NCBI GenBank assembly: GCA_947493575.1
Contig: CANLRQ010000001.1
Coordinates: forward strand, 124,001-188,000
DNA length: 64,000 nt
Source of the DNA: an uncultured Marinomonas sp.
GTDB taxonomy: Bacteria; Pseudomonadota; Gammaproteobacteria; Pseudomonadales; Marinomonadaceae
Reading direction: 5' to 3'
Shown here: positions 44,046 through 52,683 of the stretch, in pieces
Layout of the letters: every line of letters begins with the position of its first letter
How positions within the stretch are numbered: the first letter of the stretch is position 1
Notes under the pieces: model-generated
The model's database searches: none
What the model was told of the DNA's origin: nothing
Seen by the model: the letters and a program-made list of their open reading frames with translations, nothing else
Position numbers and translations under genes: made by a program

Positions 44046-44087
44046 AATCACTCTGTTCTACCAGTTGAAGGGGAGGGCAGAGTGATT
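44046..44087 (+). promoter_or_regulatory. Leader hairpin upstream of dppA
   Basis: Perfect 10-base arms AATCACTCTG / CAGAGTGATT enclose 22 bases containing AAGGGGAGGG. It lies about 110 bases before the dppA start, probably in the 5' leader. Role unknown; dpp leaders are common sRNA targets. Confidence 0.45.
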
Positions 44088-44198
44088 ATCAATCTCTAGC
44101 ACTCTTTGCTACCTCCCCCCTTATATAAAAAACGAAAAAAGTACTATCTGACTTTAGATTGTATTTATTCATCATGATAAGAGAATCGGAGAGATATA

Positions 44199-45797
44199 AT
44201 GATAAAAGGGTTAGCCGCTTTACCAATGGCCATAATGGCTGCCACTGCAATTTCAACATCTGCACACGCTGCATCAACTTTTGTATATTGTTCTGAAGGG
44301 AGCCCAGAAGGTTTTAACCCTGCGTTCTACACATCTGGAACAACATTCGATGCCTCTTCTAAAAACATGTTCAACCGTCTTTTTGAATTTAAGTTAGGTA
44401 CAACTCAAACAGAGCCGGGTCTTGCAGAAAGCTATGAAGTAACTCCAGATGGATTAGAGTACACATTCAACCTACGTAAAGGCGTGAAATTCCATTCATC
44501 AAAAGATTTCACACCAACACGTGATTTTAATGCAGATGACGTTATCTTCTCTTTTGCTCGTCAGTGGGATGAAGGCCATCCTTTCCATAAAGTATCTGGC
44601 GGCTCTTATGAGTACTTCACGGGTATGGGTATGGATTCTTTAATCAAAGACATTGTTAAAGTCGATGATTACACTGTGAAATTTGTTCTTAACCACCCAG
44701 AAGCACCATTCATTGCCAATTTAGCAATGGATTTCGCGTCTATTTTCTCAGCAGAACAAGCTGATATGCTAATGAAAAAAGGCATGCCAGAGCAAATCGA
44801 TATTAACCCTGCTGCAACAGGCCCATTCCAAAAAGTTCAGTATCAAAAAGATTCTTTAATTCGCTACACAGCGTTTGAAGATTATTGGAATGGTAAGCCA
44901 GAAATTGATCGTCTTGTTTTCTCTATCACACCAGATGCATCTGTTCGTTATGCGAAATTGAAAGCTGGTGAATGTCATATGATGCCTTATCCAAATCCAG
45001 CAGATTTGGAACAAATGCAAGCAGACGACGACATCAACTTGATGAGCCAAGAAGGTTTGAACGTAGGTTACCTTGCTTTCAACACTCAAAAGCCACCTTT
45101 TGATGACGTTCGTGTTCGCCAAGCATTGAACCTTGCAACGAATAAAGATGCGATTATAAATTCTGTATTCCAAGGTGCTGGTAAAACAGCGAAGAACCCA
45201 ATTCCACCAACAATGTGGTCTTACAACAATAAAGTGGTTGATTACAACTACGATCCTGTAAAAGCAAAACAATTGCTAAAAGAAGCAGGTTATGAAAATG
45301 GCTTCTCTACTAATATTTGGGCAATGCCAGTTCAACGTCCATACAATCCTAATGCCCGTCGTATGGCGGAAGTTATGCAAGAAGATTGGTCTAAAGTAGG
45401 CGTTAAAGCTGAAATCGTTTCTTACGAATGGGGTGAATACCTAAACCGTTCTAAGAAAGGTGAGCATGAAACAGTTCTACTAGGTTGGACTGGTGACAAC
45501 GGTGACCCAGATAACTTCCTCTATGTATTACTTGGTTGTGATGCTGTTGGTGGATCAAACCGCGCACAATGGTGTGACACAGAGTTCAATGATTTGCTTG
45601 TGAAAGCAAAACAAGACTCTAATGTTGCTAACCGTACTAAGTACTACAAAGAAGCTCAAATGGTCTTCAAACGTGAAGCGCCTTGGATCACAGTTGCTCA
45701 CTCGGTTGTATACGAACCAGTTCGTAAAGAAGTGAAGAACTTTGTTATTGATCCACTAGGTGGACACTACTTCTCAGGTGTTAGTTTAACGAAATAG
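44199..45797 (+). CDS. dppA: Dipeptide-type ABC transporter substrate-binding protein
   Basis: A 532-residue periplasmic receptor of SBP family 5. The signal peptide ends at about residue 25 (SAHA before ASTFVYCSEGSPEGF). Typical blocks are SKNMFNRLFEFKLGTTQTEPGLAESYEVTPDGLEYTFNLRKGVKFH, the family signature, and LLGWTGDNGDPDNFLYVLLGCDAVGGSNRAQWCDTEFNDLL near the C-terminus, which closely resembles E. coli DppA. It is the first gene of dppABCDF, so peptides or similar ligands are expected. GGAGA precedes the ATG. A terminator-like hairpin after it would lower expression of the downstream genes. Confidence 0.94.
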   Translation: MIKGLAALPMAIMAATAISTSAHAASTFVYCSEGSPEGFNPAFYTSGTTFDASSKNMFNRLFEFKLGTTQTEPGLAESYEVTPDGLEYTFNLRKGVKFHSSKDFTPTRDFNADDVIFSFARQWDEGHPFHKVSGGSYEYFTGMGMDSLIKDIVKVDDYTVKFVLNHPEAPFIANLAMDFASIFSAEQADMLMKKGMPEQIDINPAATGPFQKVQYQKDSLIRYTAFEDYWNGKPEIDRLVFSITPDASVRYAKLKAGECHMMPYPNPADLEQMQADDDINLMSQEGLNVGYLAFNTQKPPFDDVRVRQALNLATNKDAIINSVFQGAGKTAKNPIPPTMWSYNNKVVDYNYDPVKAKQLLKEAGYENGFSTNIWAMPVQRPYNPNARRMAEVMQEDWSKVGVKAEIVSYEWGEYLNRSKKGEHETVLLGWTGDNGDPDNFLYVLLGCDAVGGSNRAQWCDTEFNDLLVKAKQDSNVANRTKYYKEAQMVFKREAPWITVAHSVVYEPVRKEVKNFVIDPLGGHYFSGVSLTK

Positions 45798-45810
45798 TTC
45801 CCGCCCTAAT

Positions 45811-45845
45811 AAAACTAGAGCAGAGTAATCTGCTCTAGTTTTTGT
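45811..45845 (+). terminator. Hairpin between dppA and dppB (attenuating terminator)
   Basis: AAAACTAGAGCAGA, GTAA loop, TCTGCTCTAGTTTT, then TGTGTTT. It is a good terminator shape inside an operon, as often seen after abundant binding-protein genes. Confidence 0.75.
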
Positions 45846-45862
45846 GTTTCAAGAGATTCCTT

Positions 45863-46873
45863 ATGTTTCAATTTATTTTACGCCGTTTAAGTTTAGTGAT
45901 TCCCACTTTCTTCGGTATCACCTTACTCACCTTCACACTCATTCATATGATTCCTGGCGACCCTATTGAAGTTATGGCCGGAGAACGAGGTGTGTCAGCT
46001 GAACGCCATGCCATGCTCAGTGCGGAATTAGGTTTTGATCAACCACTATATATTCAATATTTTCGCTACGTTGGCGGAGTATTACAGGGAGATTTAGGTA
46101 ACTCCCTCGTAACAAGAACCCCAGTTTTGGATGAGTTTTTAGCCTTATTCCCAGCCACAGTCGAGCTATCTATTTGTGCTGCACTGTTTGCTATTTTCAT
46201 CGGATTACCAGCAGGCATTATCGCCGCGGTGAAACGAGGCACTATTTTTGATCATTCTGTGATGACAGTTTCCCTAACCGGTTACTCTATGCCGATTTTC
46301 TGGTGGGCGTTACTGCTCATGCTCATTTTCTCAGTAAATCTGGGTTGGACTCCCGTTTCTGGGCGCATAGACGTTGTGTATTGGATCGATAATACAACGG
46401 GCTTTATGTTGATAGACACTTGGTTATCAGATGAAGAAGGAGCCTTCACCTCAGCCGTGTCTCACTTAATTCTTCCAAGCATTGTTCTTGGCACCATCCC
46501 TATGGCGGTTATTGCTCGTATGACTCGTTCTTCAATGCTAGAGGTGTTGAGTGAAGACTATATTCGAACAGCCCGCTCAAAAGGCATTGCTCCTTGGAGA
46601 GTCATTGTTATTCATGCTTTACGCAACGCGCTTATTCCTGTCATTACCGTCATCGGCCTACAAGTAGGTATTTTATTATCAGGCGCTATTTTGACCGAGA
46701 CAGTATTTGCATGGCCGGGCATTGGCAAATGGCTAATTGAATCAATTGGTCGTCGAGATTACCCCGTAGTACAGGGAGGCATTCTTATCGTTGCCACTAT
46801 TATCATCGTAGTGAATCTTCTCGTTGACATTATGTATGGCGTTATCAACCCTCGCATTCGCCACAGTCATTAA
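45863..46873 (+). CDS. dppB: Dipeptide ABC transporter permease DppB
   Basis: A 336-residue inner-membrane protein with six helices. MFQFILRRLSLVIPTFFGITLLTFTLIHMIPGDPIEVMAGERG and the EAA loop region YIRTARSKGIAPWRVIVIHALRNALIPVITVIGLQVGILLSGAILTETVFAWPGIG are classical DppB/OppB marks. I start at the ATG 45863; the in-frame ATG at 45842 lies within the terminator stem's tail. It is 9 bases from dppC. Confidence 0.94.
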   Translation: MFQFILRRLSLVIPTFFGITLLTFTLIHMIPGDPIEVMAGERGVSAERHAMLSAELGFDQPLYIQYFRYVGGVLQGDLGNSLVTRTPVLDEFLALFPATVELSICAALFAIFIGLPAGIIAAVKRGTIFDHSVMTVSLTGYSMPIFWWALLLMLIFSVNLGWTPVSGRIDVVYWIDNTTGFMLIDTWLSDEEGAFTSAVSHLILPSIVLGTIPMAVIARMTRSSMLEVLSEDYIRTARSKGIAPWRVIVIHALRNALIPVITVIGLQVGILLSGAILTETVFAWPGIGKWLIESIGRRDYPVVQGGILIVATIIIVVNLLVDIMYGVINPRIRHSH

Positions 46874-46882
46874 GGAAATAGC

Positions 46883-47794
46883 ATGAGTACTAAACAAATG
46901 ACCGTAGCAGAAGAAACTATGGTTGCACCCGTACCAAGAACACCATTGCAAGAGTTCTGGCATTATTTTAAAAGCAATAAAGGCGCTGTCGCTGGGCTCG
47001 TATTTATTGTCTTTATTTGCTTTTTAGCGCTCTTCGCCGACTTCGTCGCACCTCATTCACCGTCTGTCCAAGCCCGTGATGCTTTATTACTACCACCAGC
47101 CTGGTTAGACGGAGGCAGTTGGCACTACTTTTTAGGCACAGACGATGTAGGTAGAGACATTTTATCTCGACTCATTCATGGAGCAAGATTATCTATTGCA
47201 GTTGGCATAGTCTCAGTAACCTTTTCTCTGTTCCTAGGCATTCTACTCGGCTTAACTGCAGGTTATTGCAAAGGAATTATAGATACCACCATTATGCGTA
47301 TTATCGACATCATGTTGGCAATGCCAAGCTTGCTATTGGCCATTGCCATAGTCGCCATCCTTGGGCCTAGTATCATCAATGCCGCCTTGGCTATTTCTAT
47401 TGTTTCTTTGCCCCATTACGTGCGTTTAACACGTGCAGCGACCATGACCGAAATGTCTCGGGATTATGTAACTTCTTCCCGTGTAATTGGTGCCAGCCCC
47501 TTACGCTTAATGTTCATCTGTATTCTGCCTAATTGTCTAGCGCCGCTTATCGTACAAGCAACATTGGGCTTTTCGACAGCAATTCTAGATATGGCAGCGT
47601 TAGGTTTCCTCGGCTTAGGCGCTCAACCGCCGACGCCAGAATGGGGCAGCATGTTGGCAGATGCCTTACAATTTGTACAACGCGCATGGTGGGTTGTTAC
47701 TTTCCCTGGCGTAATGATACTGATCACTGTATTGGCCTTTAATCTTATGGGTGATGGTTTACGCGACGCCCTTGACCCGAAGCTGAAGCAGTAG
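46883..47794 (+). CDS. dppC: Dipeptide ABC transporter permease DppC
   Basis: A 303-residue permease with an N-terminal OppC_N segment (LQEFWHYFKSNKGAVAGLVFIVFICFLALFADFVAPHSP) and five further helices. HYFLGTDDVGRDILSRLIHGARLSIAVG and the EAA loop YVTSSRVIGASPLRLMFICILPNCLAPLIVQATLGFSTAILDMAALGFLGLGAQPPTPEWGSML match DppC. It pairs with DppB as a heterodimeric channel. Confidence 0.95.
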   Translation: MSTKQMTVAEETMVAPVPRTPLQEFWHYFKSNKGAVAGLVFIVFICFLALFADFVAPHSPSVQARDALLLPPAWLDGGSWHYFLGTDDVGRDILSRLIHGARLSIAVGIVSVTFSLFLGILLGLTAGYCKGIIDTTIMRIIDIMLAMPSLLLAIAIVAILGPSIINAALAISIVSLPHYVRLTRAATMTEMSRDYVTSSRVIGASPLRLMFICILPNCLAPLIVQATLGFSTAILDMAALGFLGLGAQPPTPEWGSMLADALQFVQRAWWVVTFPGVMILITVLAFNLMGDGLRDALDPKLKQ

Positions 47795-47803
47795 GAGCTC
47801 ATT

Positions 47804-48772
47804 ATGTCATTATTACAACTCGACAATTTATCCGTTACCTTCGGCCAATTTAAAGCCGTAGACAATATTAGTTACAAAGTTGAAGAAGGCGAAGTATTGG
47901 GTATAGTTGGTGAATCTGGCTCAGGAAAGAGCGTTAGTTCACTTTCTATCATGGGCCTTATCGATTTTCCAGGGAAGATCGAAGCTGACACATTGTCTTT
48001 TGACGGACAGAATTTGTTATCCATGCCCGAAAAACAACGTCGCAAGTTAACAGGCTCTGAAATCGCGATGATTTTCCAAGACCCTATGACAAGCTTAAAC
48101 CCTTGTTTTACAGTGGGTTATCAAATCATTGAAGCGTTAAAAACTCACCAAGGTGGATCAAAAAAGGAACTCACTAAACGAGCAATAGAATTGCTTATGC
48201 AAGTAGGTATTCCAGCACCGGAAACACGTTTAGCCGCTTATCCGCATCAATTATCTGGTGGTATGAGTCAGCGAGTCATGATCGCCATCGCCATTGCTTG
48301 TAATCCAAGATTACTGATTGCAGATGAACCAACAACAGCCTTGGATGTGACCATTCAAGCGCAGATTATTGATTTGTTAATTGAACTACAACGTAAAAAG
48401 AAAATGGGACTTGTGCTAATTACCCATGATTTAGCATTAGTTGCTGAAGTCGCCCATCGCGTTATTGTGATGTATGCAGGGCAAATTGTTGAATCTGGCC
48501 CAGCGGCGGAAGTATTTTCCACGCCTCAACACCCTTACACTCAAGCATTACTGAAATCCTTACCAGAATCTTCAGTCGGTCAAAGTCGTTTAGATGCATT
48601 ATCAGGTGTAGTACCTGGTGTTTATGACCGTCCTATGGGTTGTTTACTCAGTCCACGTTGCCCTTATGCCACCGATCATTGTCGTTCAGTAGAGCCTAGT
48701 ACTCAAGGTACATTAGAGCGACAAGTAAAGTGCCATACACCACTGGATTATGAAGGGAGACCGACTGCATGA
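47804..48772 (+). CDS. dppD: Dipeptide ABC transporter ATPase DppD
   Basis: A 322-residue ABC ATPase. Walker A is [14 protein letters not shown], the Q-loop is [14 protein letters not shown], the signature [16 protein letters not shown], Walker [15 protein letters not shown] and the switch His [14 protein letters not shown]. The C-terminal oligo_HPY extension ([14 protein letters not shown], then C-rich [14 protein letters not shown]) is typical and may hold an iron-sulfur cluster. The stop overlaps the dppF start by four bases. Confidence 0.95.
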   Translation: MSLLQLDNLSVTFGQFKAVDNISYKVEEGEVLGIVGESGSGKSVSSLSIMGLIDFPGKIEADTLSFDGQNLLSMPEKQRRKLTGSEIAMIFQDPMTSLNPCFTVGYQIIEALKTHQGGSKKELTKRAIELLMQVGIPAPETRLAAYPHQLSGGMSQRVMIAIAIACNPRLLIADEPTTALDVTIQAQIIDLLIELQRKKKMGLVLITHDLALVAEVAHRVIVMYAGQIVESGPAAEVFSTPQHPYTQALLKSLPESSVGQSRLDALSGVVPGVYDRPMGCLLSPRCPYATDHCRSVEPSTQGTLERQVKCHTPLDYEGRPTA

Positions 48773-49770
48773 GTAATACAAACGACGAAATCATCCTCAA
48801 GGGCTCTGATTTAAAACAACACTATGTAGTGAAACAAGGGCTCTTCAAAGACGATGCTCTAGTAAAAGCGGTAGACGGGGTAAGCTTTCAACTTGAGCGA
48901 GGCAAAACGCTTGCCGTCGTTGGCGAGTCTGGCTGTGGAAAATCCACCTTAGGCCGTATGCTTACTATGATCGAAATTCCAACATCGGGAGCATTGGATT
49001 ATAAAGGTCAGAATTTATTAACGCTGACTAAGTCAGAGCAAATGACTCTACGCCAACGTATTCAAATTATCTTTCAAAACCCGTATGGATCATTGAATCC
49101 CAGAAAGAAAATTGGTGATATTCTCGAAGAGCCTTTGGTAATCAACACCAAACTGAGCAAAGCAGAACGCAAGCAAAAAGCGCTCGATATTATGTCCAAA
49201 GTGGGCCTTAAGACCGAGCACTATGATCGCTATCCGCATATGTTTTCAGGTGGTCAACGACAGCGTATCGCAATTGCTCGTGGTTTAATGCTCGACCCTA
49301 ATGTCATAGTAGCAGATGAGCCAGTGTCTGCGCTTGACGTGTCTGTGCAAGCTCAAGTGTTAAACCTGATGATGGATCTGCAAGAAGAATTTGGCTTAAG
49401 CTACGTATTCATCTCTCACGATTTATCTGTGGTAGAACACATTGCCGATGAAGTCATGGTAATGTATCTAGGGAAAGTAGTAGAACAGGGCCCTAAGGAA
49501 AACATTTTCCAGAACCCTAAACATCCTTATACACTGGCCTTAATGTCCAGTACGCCTCAATTATCACCCGAGAAGAGAAGACGTAGAATCAAGCTACAAG
49601 GTGAATTACCTTCGCCGTTGAACCCTCCAAGTGGTTGTGCTTTTCATGGCCGATGCAGCTTTGCTAACGATCGTTGTAAAACTGAAACGCCCCAGCTACG
49701 TCAAGACGATCAGCAACTGATTGCTTGTCATGCGGTTGAAGAAAATCGAATGCATTTAGAAGAAGCGTAA
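48769..49770 (+). CDS. dppF: Dipeptide ABC transporter ATPase DppF
   Basis: A 333-residue ABC ATPase. Walker [17 protein letters not shown]-loop [16 protein letters not shown], signature [16 protein letters not shown], Walker [17 protein letters not shown] and switch [15 protein letters not shown] are intact. The oligo_HPY tail ([14 protein letters not shown], then [14 protein letters not shown]) follows. It forms the ATPase heterodimer with DppD, with which it overlaps by four bases (ATGA), and ends the operon before a strong terminator. Confidence 0.95.
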   Translation: MSNTNDEIILKGSDLKQHYVVKQGLFKDDALVKAVDGVSFQLERGKTLAVVGESGCGKSTLGRMLTMIEIPTSGALDYKGQNLLTLTKSEQMTLRQRIQIIFQNPYGSLNPRKKIGDILEEPLVINTKLSKAERKQKALDIMSKVGLKTEHYDRYPHMFSGGQRQRIAIARGLMLDPNVIVADEPVSALDVSVQAQVLNLMMDLQEEFGLSYVFISHDLSVVEHIADEVMVMYLGKVVEQGPKENIFQNPKHPYTLALMSSTPQLSPEKRRRRIKLQGELPSPLNPPSGCAFHGRCSFANDRCKTETPQLRQDDQQLIACHAVEENRMHLEEA

Positions 49771-49778
49771 CTTAGGGA

Positions 49779-49808
49779 AGGAGCTATTCAATAGCTCCTT
49801 TTTTGTTT
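49779..49808 (+). terminator. Terminator of the dpp operon
   Basis: AAGGAGCTATT, one-base loop context, AATAGCTCCTT, then TTTTGTTT. It begins eight bases after the dppF stop. Confidence 0.85.
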
Positions 49809-49895
49809 CTGACTCGGTTATTTTGGCTTTTTTTGCTTTCCATAATAGGTAGATTTACAGGGCTTGCTCCAACAGCAGAACCTATATTTTAAGTA

Positions 49896-50038
49896 GAGAC
49901 CTTTGCACTATGTTATGAGCAATTAGTAATAAAACGAGGGGAAAACAGACGAAAATGCTCATTTATGAGTTATAAATGAGCATTTTGAATCTGTTTTTAA
50001 CAAAGTATAGGCAAGTTCAGTAGTCGTGCAGAGGTCTC
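49896..50038 (+). mobile_element. Miniature inverted-repeat element, family A, copy 5 (long form, 143 bp)
   Basis: GAGACCTTTGCACTA and, inverted, GAGACCTCTGCACGACTA, with an internal perfect hairpin AAAATGCTCATTTAT / ATAAATGAGCATTTT around GAGTT, and AAAACAGAC / GTCTGTTTTT-like arms outside it. TA flanks both ends (TAGAGACC and GGTCTCTA), a possible two-base target duplication. Confidence 0.88.
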
Positions 50039-50177
50039 TATTTATCTTGTATTTCCTTTCTTGTATGTAGTGTTTAAACATTTCGTCAAGATTCTGATCC
50101 TTAATTGTCCTTGCTCTACCGCTAGTGTAAGCTACTCAAGGTTGCAGTTCTTCTTTTATTTGAAGTGAGTAGATACG

Positions 50178-51461
50178 GTGTTTTTTTCTTTTTTTCCTAA
50201 ACCAAAACTTTTCTTTTTTAGCTTCGCTATATGGTCCTTGTTATGCGTGGTTTCTTGGTATCTTTTTATTCAGGATTGGGGACCAACTCTCAGTTTAGGC
50301 CATTTATTTGGAACCCACTTTCCCAATGAATTAGCCACTGATGCAGATGCCGCAGCGCAAGCGCTTTATAGTTCAGCCTTATCTAAAGCAACCGATATTT
50401 GGTTGTATCAATATATGTTTCTTTGTTATGCCATCTTTGTGGGTAGCTGGGTACTGTACGGAGGGCAAAAGTGGGGGCGCTGGTCAGTAATTGGGTCCGC
50501 CGTTATTGTTTTCATTACTTGGTTTCAAGTACAAGTTAGTGTCATGTTGAATGAGTGGTATGGCAACTTTTACGACTTGATTCAAAGAGCGTTATCAGAG
50601 CCTCAAAGTATTACTGCGGAAGAATATTATGGTCAACTGGCTTCAGTTGCCGTTTTATTGATGATTGCCATTACTGTTGCGGTGCTAAACAGTTTCTTCG
50701 TTAGCCATTATGTTTTTCGCTGGCGCACAGCAATGAATGATTACTACACCAGCAAATGGGATCAAGTTCGCCATATTGAAGGTGCGTCTCAGCGTATCCA
50801 AGAAGATACCATGCGCTTTGCATCTATCGTTGAAAGTTTAGGGGTTCGCTTTTTAGACTCCATTATGACACTCATTGCCTTCTTGCCGATTCTTTGGGGG
50901 CTATCATCTTATGTCACAACCTTGCCTTTAATTGGGGAAGTACCACAAGCTCTAGTATTCGTGGCAATTATTTGGTCTATTTTTGGTACGTTTCTATTAG
51001 CATTAGCGGGAATTCGGCTACCAGGGTTGGAATTTAAAAATCAGCGAGTCGAGGCCGCTTTTCGTAAAGAGTTGGTTTATGGAGAAGATTACGCAGACCG
51101 AGCTCAACCATTAGAACTGTCGGAGTTATTTAATAATGTTCGGAAGAATTACTTCAACCTTTATAAAAACTATTTGTATTTCAATGTAGTTCGCTACGGT
51201 TACCTACAGGTTGGTAATTTCATGCCTTTAATTGTGCTTGCGCCTTCAATTATTGCTGGGGCATTCACGCTCGGGGTGATGCAGCGAATCATCAATGCAT
51301 TCAATCAAGTTGAAGGGTCTTTTCAGTTCCTTGTAAATTCATGGACAACCATAGTTGAGCTGCTTTCCATTTATAAACGTCTTCAGGCGTTTGAAGCCGC
51401 AATCCATAATCAGCCTTTACCAGAAATTGATCAGAACTTTTACGAAGATAAAACGCCTTAG
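50178..51461 (+). CDS. sbmA: SbmA/BacA-type peptide transporter
   Basis: A 427-residue inner-membrane protein closely following E. coli SbmA: FFSFFPKPKLFFFSFAIWSLL at the start, WYGNFYDLIQRALSEPQ, FFVSHYVFRWRTAMNDYYTSKWDQVRHIEGASQRIQEDTMRFA, LPGLEFKNQRVEAAFRKELVYGEDYA and FLVNSWTTIVELLSIYKRLQAFE at the end. SbmA uses the proton gradient to take up antimicrobial peptides, microcins and similar compounds, and needs no own ATPase domain. The start is GTG at 50178; no ATG lies in a suitable place. The gene is monocistronic. Confidence 0.94.
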   Translation: MFFSFFPKPKLFFFSFAIWSLLCVVSWYLFIQDWGPTLSLGHLFGTHFPNELATDADAAAQALYSSALSKATDIWLYQYMFLCYAIFVGSWVLYGGQKWGRWSVIGSAVIVFITWFQVQVSVMLNEWYGNFYDLIQRALSEPQSITAEEYYGQLASVAVLLMIAITVAVLNSFFVSHYVFRWRTAMNDYYTSKWDQVRHIEGASQRIQEDTMRFASIVESLGVRFLDSIMTLIAFLPILWGLSSYVTTLPLIGEVPQALVFVAIIWSIFGTFLLALAGIRLPGLEFKNQRVEAAFRKELVYGEDYADRAQPLELSELFNNVRKNYFNLYKNYLYFNVVRYGYLQVGNFMPLIVLAPSIIAGAFTLGVMQRIINAFNQVEGSFQFLVNSWTTIVELLSIYKRLQAFEAAIHNQPLPEIDQNFYEDKTP

Positions 51462-51719
51462 TAAAGATGCTCATAGGTGTAGTAGGAGCCTTTCAGTGAA
51501 AAGGTTCCTATCTTCTTCATGCTTTCATAACCACAGTATTCATGCAAAAAGACGACTTCGTTTTTACTCATCTTTTGTATTTTCCCCTCTTAGAACAAAC
51601 ATTTTTCCTAGCTATTCTTCACATAGTAGATAAGCTTTTTTTCCTCTGCCTTTATTATGCTATGATCCTATTTTTGTAGTATCACATTCACTTATTCTAC
51701 TAAGAGAGCTTATATTCAG

Positions 51720-52343
51720 ATGGATCAATCGAAAGGTAACCTATTCATTTTATCGGCACCTTCAGGAGCTGGAAAGTCTTCCCTTTATAAAGCTCTGATT
51801 GCACAGGATTCACAAGTTAGAATCTCCGTTTCTCATACTACGAGAGGTCCAAGAACTGGTGAAGAGCATGGAAGAGAATATTACTTTGCCGAAGTAGATG
51901 ATTTTCTTGATATGATTGCTGATGACGCCTTTTTTGAGCACGCACAAGTTTTCGATAACTATTATGGAACTTCCAAGCAAGCAATCTTCGATCTGTTGGA
52001 TCAAGGTTTAGATGTTATCTTAGAAATTGACTGGCAAGGCGCCAAACAAGTGCGTCTTCAGTACCCAGATGCCATTGGTATCTTTATCCTTCCGCCTTCA
52101 ACTCAAGTTTTAGAAAACCGTCTAAGAGACAGAGGTACTGATACGGAAGAAGTAATCGTCCGTCGTATGGCGAAGGCCGTAAGTGAAATGTCACACTACA
52201 ATGAATACGACTACATCATCGTAAATGATGATTTTCAAACCGCATTATCCGAGATGAGTGCCATTTTCAAAGCGATGCGTGTTAAAAAGCGAATTATTGA
52301 GCAAAAACATACCAAACTTATCAATGATCTCTTGTCATTATAA
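51720..52343 (+). CDS. gmk: Guanylate kinase
   Basis: A 207-residue nucleotide kinase converting GMP to GDP. The P-loop LFILSAPSGAGKSSLYKALI is at residues 8-27, the GMP-binding region follows as SVSHTTRGPRTGEEHGREYYFAEVDDF, and DVILEIDWQGAKQVR carries the Walker B-like part. RMAKAVSEMSHYNEYDYIIVND is the conserved lid and end motif. It heads the gmk-rpoZ-spoT group that supplies and senses guanine nucleotides; the order is conserved in gammaproteobacteria. Confidence 0.97.
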   Translation: MDQSKGNLFILSAPSGAGKSSLYKALIAQDSQVRISVSHTTRGPRTGEEHGREYYFAEVDDFLDMIADDAFFEHAQVFDNYYGTSKQAIFDLLDQGLDVILEIDWQGAKQVRLQYPDAIGIFILPPSTQVLENRLRDRGTDTEEVIVRRMAKAVSEMSHYNEYDYIIVNDDFQTALSEMSAIFKAMRVKKRIIEQKHTKLINDLLSL

Positions 52344-52399
52344 GAAGCGGTTAAGTAGAATTAAGCATTATTGGATCATTAAAAAAGGTAAAGATAGCA

Positions 52400-52624
52400 A
52401 TGGCTAGAGTAACAGTAGAAGATTGTTTAGAAAACGTAGAAAACCGTTTCCAATTGGTAATGATTGCATCAAAACGTGCACGTCAATTAGCGACAGGTGG
52501 TGAAGAAGCAAAAGTTGCAGTGGAAGATGATAAATTTACTGTTGTTGCTTTGCGCGAAATTGCCGAAGACTTAGTAAACGCAGGTAACGTTGATATTAAA
52601 AAGCAGCCAATTCACGAGTTTTAA
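52400..52624 (+). CDS. rpoZ: RNA polymerase omega subunit
   Basis: A 74-residue protein: [39 protein letters not shown] is the omega signature, with the conserved VENRF(x)LV helix that clamps the beta-prime subunit. It stabilises RNA polymerase and, with beta-prime, forms ppGpp site 1. Its neighbour spoT makes and degrades ppGpp. Confidence 0.97.
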   Translation: MARVTVEDCLENVENRFQLVMIASKRARQLATGGEEAKVAVEDDKFTVVALREIAEDLVNAGNVDIKKQPIHEF

Positions 52625-52683
52625 ACACCTATGTCGATCGCTCATTTCAAAACCCTGTTTGTATTAATTCGTTGGAGTGAGTG

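Larger units (their letters stand above)
43501..44198. other. Intergenic region with a long family B element and the dppA leader
   Basis: 698 bases without a credible gene; frames at 43747 and 44089 on the minus strand are unsupported. It contains a 272-base family B element, an adjoining long hairpin and the leader hairpin of the dipeptide-transport operon. Confidence 0.6.
49771..50177. other. Intergenic region with terminator and a family A element
   Basis: 407 bases between dppF and the SbmA-type gene. Besides the dpp terminator and the family A element (49896-50038) there is about 140 bases that must hold the SbmA promoter. No other structure. Confidence 0.6.
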
